Shown in pieces: positions 33,901 through 42,128 of a DNA stretch of 64,000 nucleotides (the first letter of the stretch is position 1; the number at the start of each line of letters is the position of its first letter). Both the position numbers and the translations under genes were made by a program. This DNA is from JBBQXY01 sp051004815. Its GTDB lineage: Bacteria; Chloroflexota; Ktedonobacteria; Ktedonobacterales; Ktedonobacteraceae. Location: assembly GCA_051004815.1 (NCBI GenBank), contig JBPCJY010000018.1, positions 1-64,000 of the forward strand, in the 5' to 3' direction. Under the pieces are notes generated by a model that did no database searches, had not been told where the DNA came from, and worked only from the letters and a program-made list of their open reading frames with translations.

Positions 33901-35543
33901 TGTAGCTGTCGCCGCGCCTCAAATTCCTGGCGGATCTCGGTGCGCAGTTGCTGCTCTAATTCCGTGCGGGCAGCCAGCGTCAATGGGCGATTTTCATATT
34001 CACGCCGTATTTCTTCACGTACAGTCGCCTCTTGCTCACGACGCAACTCCTCGCGTATAACCGCTTCTTGCTCACGTCGTATTTCCTCGCGTACAGTCGC
34101 TTCGATTTCGGAACGCAGGGCCTGGAGATCACCACGCCGCTCAAACGTAACACGTTCCCGCAAGGCATCTTCTTCACGGGTGGTCTGCATCTCCCAGGGA
34201 GTCCAGCCTGGTTCTTGCCGTAGAACCGGGCTAGACTCGGTAGCCTCGCTCTGCAATTGTTGGAATGCTTCGCCACAAGAAAGAATGGAGGCTGAGAGCT
34301 GTTGCAGAACTGTGCGTAACTGCTCATCGGTCATCTGCACACCACTCGTGATGTGTTTCAGCAGGTCCAGTACCTTTTTCAATTTGCTATTGGAGACCCA
34401 CATTACCGAGAGTGGCAGGTAGCGACGTACTTGATCGGGGCTATTACGCAGATTGAGGCCCATAGCCTGCCCGGCCCAGTCCTCCATGCGATCAAGCGCG
34501 TCTTTAGAGCCATTTAAGAAACCCTTGAACTCAGCACGTTGCATCTCAATGATCGACATGGCCGCACGCAACTGAGCGAGCATTTCCTTCAGGGAAGAGG
34601 CTTGCGCCTCTAATGACTGTGTTTCCTCCTGTACCTCATTGTATGCTTGAGCAAAAACAACTTCAGATGAGCCAGCTGCGGCATGCTGAGACACCTGCGA
34701 TATAGGCAGAGAACGTGCGTCTTCCAGGCTGCTCGGTTCGTAAAACACTGGCTGCCTTGTCGGCTCCATCGCTTCGACCTCATCCTCAATGGGCGGACGT
34801 GGCGTTGGTGTCGCAGGTAGCATCTCCTGTGCAAACGTCGGATGTGCGGCAGAAGCCAGCATCTCTAAAGTGCTGGGATTGGTCGGCTGAAATTGATGGT
34901 TATTTTCGGACGGCGTAGCTACATCTGCGGACGACTCTTGAACATGAGCGGCTTCCTGTGGTGCCGTGTGTACAGTTTCTTCAGGCCATTCAATCCCATC
35001 ATCTGAGACGGGGGGGGTATGGAACGAGGCCAATACTTCATCCAGAGATGGCATCGATGGCAAAGACGCACTGGCTCCTAGTGGTTCGGAAACAACCTGC
35101 GACTGCTCCGCGCTTGTCCCATTGCCGTATGAAGCTTGTGCCGCGGCATCCATGTAAGTACGATACTGCACATAATCAGCATCGTCTTCCGCGATAATTG
35201 CGTTCTCGTCAACCCCTCCACGAACGCCTTGCAGGAGAACACACGTCCTTTTGAAGGAACGTTGCAAAAGGCCCAGTGTAGGCGCATCGAGGGCTGCTAG
35301 ACCTTCTAGCACATCACCCAGTATATCTTCCATCCCATGAGCTACATGCGCTAAACCTGGGAAGTCCATCATCGAAGCAGACCCACCGATAGTATGAGTA
35401 CGACGATAAGTCTCTTCAAGAGCCTCCATGTCGCTCGGTAACTGTGCCAGACGCTCAAGGTTTGTCTCTATTTCCGGCAAATAACTATTCACCTCTTCGA
35501 TAAATGAGTCGAGGATGGACAGTTTATCAAATGTATTCGACAT
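30984..35543 (-). CDS. Hybrid CheA histidine kinase (Hpt-Hpt-HATPase-CheW-REC)
   Basis: The 1519-residue protein has an N-terminal Hpt domain with the phospho-His in RRTHTIGGSA (about 48) and a second Hpt near 690-800 with THTLKGAAGMMGF. A Glu/Arg-rich coiled segment lies between them. The CheA dimerisation and ATP-binding core follows (LMRNAVNHAIET, DDGVGIDPE, GRGVGLDVV), then a CheW-like domain and a C-terminal receiver (ILVVDDSPSVRR, phospho-Asp in LLDIEMPRMDGYE). This is the layout of PixL/ChpA-type kinases that control type IV pili rather than flagella. The ATG at 35543 is used; a GTG 15 nt upstream is the alternative and neither RBS is strong. Confidence 0.92.
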   Translation of the reverse strand: MSNTFDKLSILDSFIEEVNSYLPEIETNLERLAQLPSDMEALEETYRRTHTIGGSASMMDFPGLAHVAHGMEDILGDVLEGLAALDAPTLGLLQRSFKRTCVLLQGVRGGVDENAIIAEDDADYVQYRTYMDAAAQASYGNGTSAEQSQVVSEPLGASASLPSMPSLDEVLASFHTPPVSDDGIEWPEETVHTAPQEAAHVQESSADVATPSENNHQFQPTNPSTLEMLASAAHPTFAQEMLPATPTPRPPIEDEVEAMEPTRQPVFYEPSSLEDARSLPISQVSQHAAAGSSEVVFAQAYNEVQEETQSLEAQASSLKEMLAQLRAAMSIIEMQRAEFKGFLNGSKDALDRMEDWAGQAMGLNLRNSPDQVRRYLPLSVMWVSNSKLKKVLDLLKHITSGVQMTDEQLRTVLQQLSASILSCGEAFQQLQSEATESSPVLRQEPGWTPWEMQTTREEDALRERVTFERRGDLQALRSEIEATVREEIRREQEAVIREELRREQEATVREEIRREYENRPLTLAARTELEQQLRTEIRQEFEARRQLQESVSGSGYAANESMQELADRLRSEIEIQVRQEFLNQITVEGADTFKPAMQQSLMPPVSTVSRTSNFADKARQAAGLSPIDTTNDEEPQELPPIASVTMPSQQPAMPQAQITSAPPLVPPVPQHSSQSAALFTEFSEEASEIFRLEAEEHLQTIIMHVAALEKSPEDRELIQGIRRATHTLKGAAGMMGFRAIADLSHIFEDLLESAMEGTTAITPEVVSLVLDTAETLDTLIMGKENDPRDEEAKVQQLRVRYAELLGEQSTTLGIGDEEDIDPDEANDEELLHSPSMAAVIGGNQPPETNAQRAARGDLSVRVRLEKLDELVNLFGEMLVNRSILEERVSRLVQLVADAGVSSTRLRDVGQKLESRFEAATLPSGRSVQVMPGEGTQGIGNALSSNGNGSQHHAQQAHLDDFDELELDRYTEFHQLARGLSEGISDMTTLSTEMEVVIRESEGVFARENRLNTTFQDRLMKARLVPLSTMTPRLYRAARAVALKQHKEFTFLLEGEETEVDRTVNEEIAGPLLHLMRNAVNHAIETPDVRVQKGKPPVGQIKLSAAYEGNLVVITVRDDGVGIDPERVRKAAIARGMIGPNQVLNDNDIIDFIFRPGFSTAEVLSEESGRGVGLDVVRDSVSRLRGTLEVESMPGQGTAFTMRFPTSLAIQSAMMVKVGDQQFAIPTVMVEAIGRLDNYKRATQAGRPAIVVQNDLYPLNMLSQLLSLPVGLIDDKAPVLLINAAGNRVALVVDEIRGKLDVVMKNLGPHLRSVQGIAGGTVMGNGRVVLVLELSELLSVRSKLVGTAVGAPARRDTISAASFAQTPSGVSVVASQKVPAVAKPPVAPPRADPERGKHILVVDDSPSVRRVVGNMLKQHGWEVQMARDGVEALDLISRQTPAAVLLDIEMPRMDGYELIATVRAQEQYRTLPMVVLTSRAATKHQQRAIQLGASSYVVKPYQDEELINTLNTLIYGAAAR
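34003..34110 (-). repeat. Three tandem 36-bp units inside cheA
   Basis: Units begin at 34003, 34039 and 34075 and encode three copies of a 12-residue Glu/Arg-rich motif of the type REEIRREQEATV. The repeats extend a charged helix that links the first Hpt region to the rest of the kinase. Copy number could vary between strains by slippage. Confidence 0.75.
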
Positions 35544-35692
35544 GTTGCGCGTACCCACTTATTCTAGCTACACGTTTACCTGTAAAAGCATTCCGCATAT
35601 GGATAGACCTATTTCCATCCATGAAGTCTCCTTATCTACACCACAACTCCCAAACATCTTTCTTCTACAGAATAAACGTGCAACTCAGACTG

Positions 35693-37990
35693 TTATTGAC
35701 CAAATTGCCCATTCCCGTTACTTGGAAAAGGAGCTTGATCTTGACCAAACTGAGACGAATTTTGACTTTGGCCCTGCTGCGGACCTCTCTGCCAATGCTG
35801 ACGAGAAGCTGGCCCTTGCGGCTGCTGTCCTTGTCCAACATTAGGCTGCGAATTTGGCACCTGGTTGGCAGAAGGAAAGAACGATTGACCTTGCTGCGCG
35901 AACCCTGCTTGACCGGGCTGATTGCCAAACTGCCCCTGGTCACTAAAGTTCTGCTGCGTCTCAAAGCCAGCGAAATCGCCAAAACCGGGCTGATTGCCAA
36001 ATGCTTGTGGCGAACCACCAAAACCAGGCTGATTGTCAAATGATGGCGAACTGCCAAAATTCTGCTGCCCACCAAAGTTTTGTTGATTGTTAAATGTCGG
36101 CGGCTGCCCACCAAATGATGGCGACTGCCCACCGAAACCAGGTTGCCCACCAAATGACTGCTGGCCATTAAAGCCTTGTTGGTTATCAAAAAACTGTTGA
36201 CCATTAGAGCTTTGTTGATTATCAAAGCCTTGTTGATTATCAAAAAACTGTTGACCATTAAAGCCTTGTTGATTATCAAAAAACTGCTGACCATTAAAGC
36301 CTTGTTGACCATTAGAGCTTTGACTATTAAACGTGGGCTGAGCGTAATCTTGCTGATTAGTAAAGGCATATTGCCCATTTCGTGCGGGCAGAGCCACTAA
36401 CGGACCAGAGTTTCCAGGCTCAGGCAGCGGTGGGAAATTACCAGAGAAACCTTGATTCCAATTAGTCTCCGCACCAGGATTGAGTGTCTGCTGATAGAAC
36501 TGGTTCCCATTGCCAGCAGCCAATTCTGTCACGGAAGCCATACCTGGGAATGCACCCATCATTTCGTTTCCACGATCTGGCAAACGGAAGGTTGAAACCG
36601 AGGAACGGAGTTGATCTGACAATTCGGCCAGATAACTCACGCTGCTGGCCGCTTCCTGCGTACCAATGTTCGTCTGGCGGGTGATATCGGAAATTTGTCC
36701 CATCGCAACGGCTACCGCTTCTGAGACCGAAGTCTGATCGTTAGCAGCACGCGCAATACGTTCAATCATCTGGGCCTGGCGTTCCACAGCACTGTAGATA
36801 GCGTTCAAAGAGCGGCCCGCTTCATCCGCGAGTTGTGACCCCTTTACGACTTCCTGAGTGCTGTCTTCCATAGCGACAACCGCCTCATACGTGTCGCCCT
36901 GAATACTTTTGACCAGGGTATCAATACGTTTAGTCGACTCGGTCGAGCGTTCCGCGAGTAGCCGGATCTCGTCGGCAACGACCGCAAATCCACGTCCATG
37001 CTCACCAGCCATGGCCGACTGAATAGCGGCGTTGAGGGCAAGCAAGTTCGTCTGATCGGCAATATCTTCGATGATACGCACGATTTCACTAATCTCATTG
37101 GAGCGTTCACCAAGGCGTTTGATTTTCTTGGAGGTTTCTTGCACGTTCTCGCGAATAAGCATCATACCGTCAATGGTCTGGCGCACGGATTGTTGGCCGC
37201 TATTGGCGTTACGCAGGGCTTCCTGCGCCGCTTCCGCGCTTAACTGAGCATTGCGAGCGACGTTTTGAATGAAGACGGCCAGTGCTTCCACCGCTTCGGT
37301 GGTCTGGGAGATTTGTGCTACCTGTGTTTCTGAGGCCTGCGCCAGTTCAGACGAGCGATCAAGGATACGGCGGGTAGCGTTCGTTACCTGCACAGCCGTG
37401 ACTTGCACACGCCCAACGACTTTGGCAAGCTCTTCGATCATATAGTTAAATGAGTCGGCCAACACACCGAGTGTATCTGGTGTCACCTCGGCCTGCACAC
37501 GCAGGTCGCCATCACCGACCGCGCTTACCTCTTGTAACAACTTCTCGATCTGTGCTTGTAGCGCGGAAGCATCGGTGCCATTGGCACTGAAGGCAGACCC
37601 ACCGCTCGCTGTTCCCGGACTCTCTAACAGCGAATTTAACGCCATTGCAAGCATAGCAAATTCATCATCACCATTGACGGTTGCCCGCACAGTACGATCC
37701 CCGCCCGCGTAATCACGACAAACATCAACAAGTCCCAGTAAACGATCTTTAATTTTACGCTGCACAAAATAATTGATGGTCAGCACGCCAATTAAAACCA
37801 CAATGGCACAGACTACCACGACAAGGACAAAGGTAGTGGCATCACCACTACTATTACTACTTTGGAGTCGCTGAGACGCAAATACTCCCAAGATAGCGAT
37901 TAAAACGACTGGAATAGTCGCTGATACAACCAGTCCTACCTGCATCAGCGCATTGACAGTCATTCCGCCTCTGTTGCGATCAGGGTTCAT
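35693..37990 (-). CDS. Methyl-accepting chemotaxis protein with Q/N/G-rich C-terminal tail
   Basis: The 765-residue protein has two membrane helices close together (about 17-37 and 52-73) with only about 15 residues between them, so there is no outer sensor domain. HAMP-like segments follow, then the MCP signalling hairpin with the conserved tip IADQTNLLALNAAIQSAMAG and GRGFAVVADEIRLLAERS. The last 270 residues are rich in Gln, Asn, Gly and Phe with repeats such as QQGFNGQQFFDN. That tail is unusual for an MCP and resembles prion-like or condensate-forming sequence. The ATG at 37990 has AGGAGG 8 nt upstream. It corresponds to PixJ/PilJ of related clusters. Confidence 0.88.
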   Translation of the reverse strand: MNPDRNRGGMTVNALMQVGLVVSATIPVVLIAILGVFASQRLQSSNSSGDATTFVLVVVVCAIVVLIGVLTINYFVQRKIKDRLLGLVDVCRDYAGGDRTVRATVNGDDEFAMLAMALNSLLESPGTASGGSAFSANGTDASALQAQIEKLLQEVSAVGDGDLRVQAEVTPDTLGVLADSFNYMIEELAKVVGRVQVTAVQVTNATRRILDRSSELAQASETQVAQISQTTEAVEALAVFIQNVARNAQLSAEAAQEALRNANSGQQSVRQTIDGMMLIRENVQETSKKIKRLGERSNEISEIVRIIEDIADQTNLLALNAAIQSAMAGEHGRGFAVVADEIRLLAERSTESTKRIDTLVKSIQGDTYEAVVAMEDSTQEVVKGSQLADEAGRSLNAIYSAVERQAQMIERIARAANDQTSVSEAVAVAMGQISDITRQTNIGTQEAASSVSYLAELSDQLRSSVSTFRLPDRGNEMMGAFPGMASVTELAAGNGNQFYQQTLNPGAETNWNQGFSGNFPPLPEPGNSGPLVALPARNGQYAFTNQQDYAQPTFNSQSSNGQQGFNGQQFFDNQQGFNGQQFFDNQQGFDNQQSSNGQQFFDNQQGFNGQQSFGGQPGFGGQSPSFGGQPPTFNNQQNFGGQQNFGSSPSFDNQPGFGGSPQAFGNQPGFGDFAGFETQQNFSDQGQFGNQPGQAGFAQQGQSFFPSANQVPNSQPNVGQGQQPQGPASRQHWQRGPQQGQSQNSSQFGQDQAPFPSNGNGQFGQ
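36150..36340 (-). repeat. 36-bp tandem repeats encoding the Q/N/F-rich MCP tail
   Basis: A degenerate array of 36-bp units with some half units encodes QQGFNGQQFFDN-type repeats. The units are A/T rich compared with the flanking gene. All remain in frame, so the array is coding and not a CRISPR. The low-complexity zone as a whole runs from about 35740 to 36400. Confidence 0.8.
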
Positions 37991-38036
37991 CCGCAGGGCC
38001 TCCTGTGTGTAAAAATACATCTAGAGAAAAGCTTTT

Positions 38037-38717
38037 TTATGATAGAGCCTCATAATGCTGCATCTTGTCGGAGAAAAGCAAACGCGCCGCATCTAACAAC
38101 ACTATCGAGCGTTGTTGATCGAGCAACGCAAACCCTGCAGCATAGGGAACAGCCCATGATGGAATATTGCTCTGACGTGTACTTACGGGGGCAATGGAAG
38201 ACGGGGCTATAGGTACCATTTCACTGACACCATCCACGACCAGGCAAATTATCATCTCGTTGTAATGCACCGACAACAAACGAGTACGCGGATTATAGGG
38301 TAGCGGCTCCATAGCAAGAAAGGCACGCAAGTCTACCACTGACGCGATAGAACCGCGCAGATTGATCACTCCCCTTAGCCATGATGCGACATTTGGAACA
38401 GGTGTGACATCTAACAAACGTTCAACACCTTGAATATGTTCAGCTTTAAAAGCAAACTCACGTTCAAGTAACGAGAAAACGAGATATTGCTCGCCATTCA
38501 CAACATTTGCTTGAGCGGGGGGAGCGGTACGCTCTGATCGCGCCTGCGTAAGTTGCGCAAGCTGAGACTGTAATGCGGCCACAGATGCACGAGAACTACG
38601 CTGACTTCCACGAGCATCCGCAGGCATCCTCTGTTGTGTTCCTGAGCGCGGAGCAGCCGACATCGCTTGTGCTAGCAGAACATCGCGTTGCCGCATTATT
38701 TGATCATTGCTGGCCAC
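38037..38717 (-). CDS. CheW-like coupling protein
   Basis: The 226-residue protein has a polar N-terminal region of about 75 residues, then a CheW domain: YLVFSLLEREFAFKAEHIQG, PNVASWLRGVINLRGSI and VDLRAFLAM. CheW couples the MCP to CheA. The GTG at 38717 is chosen because GGGGGAG lies 7 nt upstream; earlier in-frame starts have no RBS and would add unrelated residues. It lies 46 nt before the MCP gene on the same strand. Confidence 0.88.
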   Translation of the reverse strand: MASNDQIMRQRDVLLAQAMSAAPRSGTQQRMPADARGSQRSSRASVAALQSQLAQLTQARSERTAPPAQANVVNGEQYLVFSLLEREFAFKAEHIQGVERLLDVTPVPNVASWLRGVINLRGSIASVVDLRAFLAMEPLPYNPRTRLLSVHYNEMIICLVVDGVSEMVPIAPSSIAPVSTRQSNIPSWAVPYAAGFALLDQQRSIVLLDAARLLFSDKMQHYEALS

Positions 38718-38814
38718 AAAAATACTCCCCCAGGCGACCGTGTAAGTCGCCCACATAAAACCTGTGTGTGTCCGTCCATACACAAAGAATACAGTTTACA
38801 CGTATCCCTTGTAG

Positions 38815-39180
38815 CTAGACAAGGCTTTGAACGCTCGCGACCAACTCATCACTATCAAATGGCTTGGTCATATACAAATCCGCGCCCTGTCTCAACCCCC
38901 ACGATTTGTCCAATGGGGTATTCTTACTCGTCAATAAAATGATCGGGATGTGTCTACTGACTTCAAAACTTTTGAGTTTCCGACACAGTTGAAAACCGTT
39001 TTGTTTTGGCAGCACTACATCCAACACAATACAATGTGGGCGTTCCTTAAATACCTTCTCCATTGCCTCATCGCCATCAACGGCTGTGATTACATCAAAA
39101 CCACTGTTGCGCAGTGGAGCGACAATCATTGTTAACTCTGTCCAACTATCATCCACAACCAGTATCTTCTGCCCAGGCAT
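38815..39180 (-). CDS. Single-domain CheY-like response regulator
   Basis: The 121-residue receiver domain has the acidic pair in VVDDSWTE, the phospho-Asp in IVLDVVLPKQNGF, Thr in LLTSKN and Lys in MTKPFD. There is no output domain. It is one of two stand-alone receivers in the operon, as in PilG/PilH or PixH arrangements where one drives the motor or pilus machinery and the other tunes the phosphate flow. Which role this one has cannot be told. Confidence 0.88.
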   Translation of the reverse strand: MPGQKILVVDDSWTELTMIVAPLRNSGFDVITAVDGDEAMEKVFKERPHCIVLDVVLPKQNGFQLCRKLKSFEVSRHIPIILLTSKNTPLDKSWGLRQGADLYMTKPFDSDELVASVQSLV

Positions 39181-39296
39181 CTCATTATACCTTTCCAGTC
39201 CGCCATTTACGCTAGTAGCATGGGAAATAATGGCTATGCCACTAACGAATCTATACCTATTCCATCGATGGGGCTATAGGTATACATATACATCGC

Positions 39297-39728
39297 CTAG
39301 CCACGACGACGTAAGCGCGTTCGCATCCCCTCGTGTTGAGGTGGCACACGCTCTTGCCAGTTCACAAGATGCTTCTTCACGGTCTGGACGAGTTCCGCGG
39401 AGTCAAAAGGTTTGGTCAGATATTCCGTTGACCCGGCAAGTCGCCCACGCATCTTGTCAAACAAACCGTCCTTCCCACTGAGCATAATAATCGGTATTTG
39501 TCGAAACTGCAAGTTTTTCCGTATTATCTGGCAAATATGGTACCCATCCATACGCGGTAACTGGATATCGAGCAAAATAACGGCAGGCATTTCATCTGCC
39601 ACTGAAGTCAAGGCACTGAGACCATCTCCAGCAGTGATCACTCTAATATGCTCCCGCTGTAGGGTCATTTGGACGATCTTGCGCACAGTGGGACTATCGT
39701 CCACAACGAGTACTGTCGGTTCAGCCAT
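39297..39728 (-). CDS. Single-domain CheY-like response regulator with basic tail
   Basis: The 143-residue protein is a receiver domain (VVDDSPTVRK, phospho-Asp in LLDIQLPRMDGYH, Ser in MLSGKDG, Lys in LTKPFD). A 25-residue basic tail ending in RTRLRRRG follows. The start ATG directly follows the TAA of the PATAN-domain gene, so translation is coupled. Its sequence around the acid pair is close to the receiver at the end of CheA, which suggests a common origin. Confidence 0.88.
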   Translation of the reverse strand: MAEPTVLVVDDSPTVRKIVQMTLQREHIRVITAGDGLSALTSVADEMPAVILLDIQLPRMDGYHICQIIRKNLQFRQIPIIMLSGKDGLFDKMRGRLAGSTEYLTKPFDSAELVQTVKKHLVNWQERVPPQHEGMRTRLRRRG

Positions 39729-41108
39729 TTAGATAAACCTCCTACTTGGCTCTGATGACCTATAAGGACTACCATCACTTTCAGGCACAATACCCAGTGG
39801 TGGTGCTGGCAGCGTTTCACGCCCCCGAGACATCTGCGTATTGCGCTGCGCACGATAAACCTGATACTGTTGGATTTCTTGATCGATTTCAGTTAAAAAT
39901 GCCTTCCAAGCAAAATTGAGATTGCGACCAGTGTGTGAATTTCCTACCTCGTCCCGCAGCAGCTCGGCAAATACCATGCGTAAAAATGCGGCCAGGCCGA
40001 GCACCGCCTCCCAATAGAATTCCTCTAATTGCTCTCCTTTGACCAGTTTGTCCAGCGTTAGTATACTGGTGCAGTCAAGTTTGCCATTGGCAAATTCGGC
40101 AGTTTCCAAGATGGGATAGTGCTGCTTCGATAAGAGGTATAATTGTTGGGCAAAGCGGCGTTCCAGGTAGCGAACGACCTCTCCGTAGGGTACTTGTCCC
40201 CGTCCACGCAAACTTTTCGCGTAACTTCCATGGTGCGCCAGCAAACCATTGATGCACTCAGAGAGGATCGTGACAAGGCCAAGCAGGTGCTGTGTGGGGT
40301 TAGAAGATTGTCGTTGTCGTGTCAAGTTTGTCTGGCATTTGATGATAATATTAGAAAGGTCTTGCTGTACTTCGCCCTCCAGTGCGGTATCCACGATTTC
40401 GATAAGGCGCAGTTCCAGCAGACGCATCATTATACGAGCGACACGCGCCTCTGGCGTCATGAGTGCCTGAGCGATAGCTTGCAGCGGCAATTCGCCGTTC
40501 GAGAGGCAAAGAACTTCAATATTGTCCTGGCTTAACCCAAGGCTTCGGACATCGTTATTTACCTCTGGCAGCCAACGTGCCACTGTTGTACGCGTTAGGT
40601 GCGTCTCACCCATTTCTTCCCACTCGTCCGCCTGGCGCAACGCTTCCAGCAGCACCGAGTCGATATCTAACGGCTGAAGTTTATTCTCCATCGGCACCAA
40701 TTGACGATGAAAGGCAAAACGCCCATCCACCCAGCGCAAAGCATGGCTGATCGACTGCGTTACAGAGAATTCCAGGCGCTGTTGCATTTCGGCAAGACTC
40801 ATCATATGCCGTTCGACCAGGATAGATAGTGCTGCCTGTATATTTCCGCCCACCATTTCACGTACAGCATGGGCAGTTTGAGGATCAAGCCTGTTGATGA
40901 GGCAGAGCATAACGAGTAAGTCCGGTTGCGCTACGCCTTCTTCACGAAGGGCAACAATCTGACCTTTGCGTAGACTGATAGTCAGCGTTTCAGGTCCCGA
41001 GTACACGAAAAGCGTCCCTGTTTTCCCACTCAGCGCGAGCATTTTTAGGATGGATTGAAGACCTAACGTTTGCAGGTCTCCATCCATAATACGATCTTGC
41101 TGCTCCAT
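39729..41108 (-). CDS. PATAN (DUF4388) domain protein
   Basis: The 459-residue protein begins with a DUF4388/PATAN domain (MDGDLQTLGLQSILKMLALS, GTLFVYSG, LRKGQIVALREEG). A mostly helical remainder includes a winged-helix-like region near 215-260. It has no receiver of its own, unlike PatA/PixG, but the next gene is a stand-alone receiver that starts directly after its stop. PATAN proteins in cyanobacteria regulate phototaxis and pili through CheY-type partners. The ATG at 41108 is the best start available; the RBS is weak. It is the first gene of the operon, preceded by a 282-bp gap. Confidence 0.8.
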   Translation of the reverse strand: MEQQDRIMDGDLQTLGLQSILKMLALSGKTGTLFVYSGPETLTISLRKGQIVALREEGVAQPDLLVMLCLINRLDPQTAHAVREMVGGNIQAALSILVERHMMSLAEMQQRLEFSVTQSISHALRWVDGRFAFHRQLVPMENKLQPLDIDSVLLEALRQADEWEEMGETHLTRTTVARWLPEVNNDVRSLGLSQDNIEVLCLSNGELPLQAIAQALMTPEARVARIMMRLLELRLIEIVDTALEGEVQQDLSNIIIKCQTNLTRQRQSSNPTQHLLGLVTILSECINGLLAHHGSYAKSLRGRGQVPYGEVVRYLERRFAQQLYLLSKQHYPILETAEFANGKLDCTSILTLDKLVKGEQLEEFYWEAVLGLAAFLRMVFAELLRDEVGNSHTGRNLNFAWKAFLTEIDQEIQQYQVYRAQRNTQMSRGRETLPAPPLGIVPESDGSPYRSSEPSRRFI

Positions 41109-41390
41109 CGTTCCGTATTGTTCCTTTCCCAGACAAGCCTGCCCAATGCCACTAGTGACGACCGCGAGACTCGCCAAAAATGCTGTCTAGCGCAGGACGT
41201 TGTGCTTTCCACATTCTTTATGAGACACACTCACTGCACACCTGCTCAACGGCAGTGAGTACATGATCTATCGTAAAAGGTTTATTGACATAGTACATTT
41301 ACTGACGAGGTTAAAATACCCCATTGAACAGTGTACTGCAAAACGAATTAGGCGGGTATTAAGAAAATGGGAGAAGCTATTAAATTTGTA

Positions 41391-42128
41391 TTAAATATTC
41401 TGGAATTCCACATTGCCGTTGAAAACATACCCTATTCCTGGCTCGGTTAATATATAGCGCGGCCGCGATGGCTCCTCCTCTACTTTCAGCCGCAGTTGTC
41501 GCACATAGACGCGCAAATAGTCAGCTTCCGCCCCATACTCAGGCCCCCAAACCGCTCGTAATAATGAACGATGGGTAAGCACCTTCCCCGCATAAAGCAT
41601 GAGGTGTCGCAACAATTCAAATTCGGTCGGTGTCAACTTCACCTCTTGCGTACCTGCTCGTACTTGCCTCCTCACCACATTCATGAGGAGATAGCCATCT
41701 TCGCTCCGCAAAATATCGGGTTGCAAGAGTGCTTCTCCCCCGTTTTCTGCCGTAGCAGCGCGTCGTAAACAGACGCGTACGCGTGCTTGTAATTCATCAT
41801 TGCTGAACGGCTTTGTCAGATAGTCATCGGCACCCAGGTCAAGTGCCTCGACCTTCTGCTTTTCTTCGGTGACAGCAGATAAGACAATAATGGGGGTCTG
41901 TGTCCAGTGACGTAGCTGTTTACACACGTCCAGACCACTATATTCGCCTGGCAGACAGAGGTCAAGTAAGATCAGATCAGGCTGATGAAGCCGTACCAGT
42001 TCCAATGCCTGTTTGCCGTCATTGGCTACCAACACCTCGTAACCACTGACAGCAAGATTGCGGCGTAACATCCGTTGAATGGGTGGTTCATCATCGACGA
42101 CTAAAATGCGTTTGCTTTTCCCTTTCAT
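41391..42128 (-). CDS. OmpR/KdpE-type response regulator
   Basis: The 245-residue regulator has a receiver domain (VVDDEPPIQRML, phospho-Asp in LLDLCLPGEYSG, Lys in LTKPFSNDE) and a winged-helix DNA-binding domain (KLTPTEFELLRHLMLYAG, then LLRAVWGPEYG, YIRV-like DYLRVYVRQLR). Its start overlaps the histidine kinase gene by 4 nt (ATGA), so the two are a cognate pair. It may control the chemosensory operon that follows on the same strand, but no target site can be shown. Confidence 0.92.
   Translation of the reverse strand: MKGKSKRILVVDDEPPIQRMLRRNLAVSGYEVLVANDGKQALELVRLHQPDLILLDLCLPGEYSGLDVCKQLRHWTQTPIIVLSAVTEEKQKVEALDLGADDYLTKPFSNDELQARVRVCLRRAATAENGGEALLQPDILRSEDGYLLMNVVRRQVRAGTQEVKLTPTEFELLRHLMLYAGKVLTHRSLLRAVWGPEYGAEADYLRVYVRQLRLKVEEEPSRPRYILTEPGIGYVFNGNVEFQNI

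Noticed and set aside
33868..34422. 184-codon plus-strand frame
   Set aside because: It is antisense to the charged repeat region of cheA; its Ser/Arg composition mirrors that region, and it has no RBS.
36150..36340. Possible CRISPR array or intergenic tandem repeat
   Set aside because: The repeats keep one reading frame within the MCP gene and encode its Q/N-rich tail.
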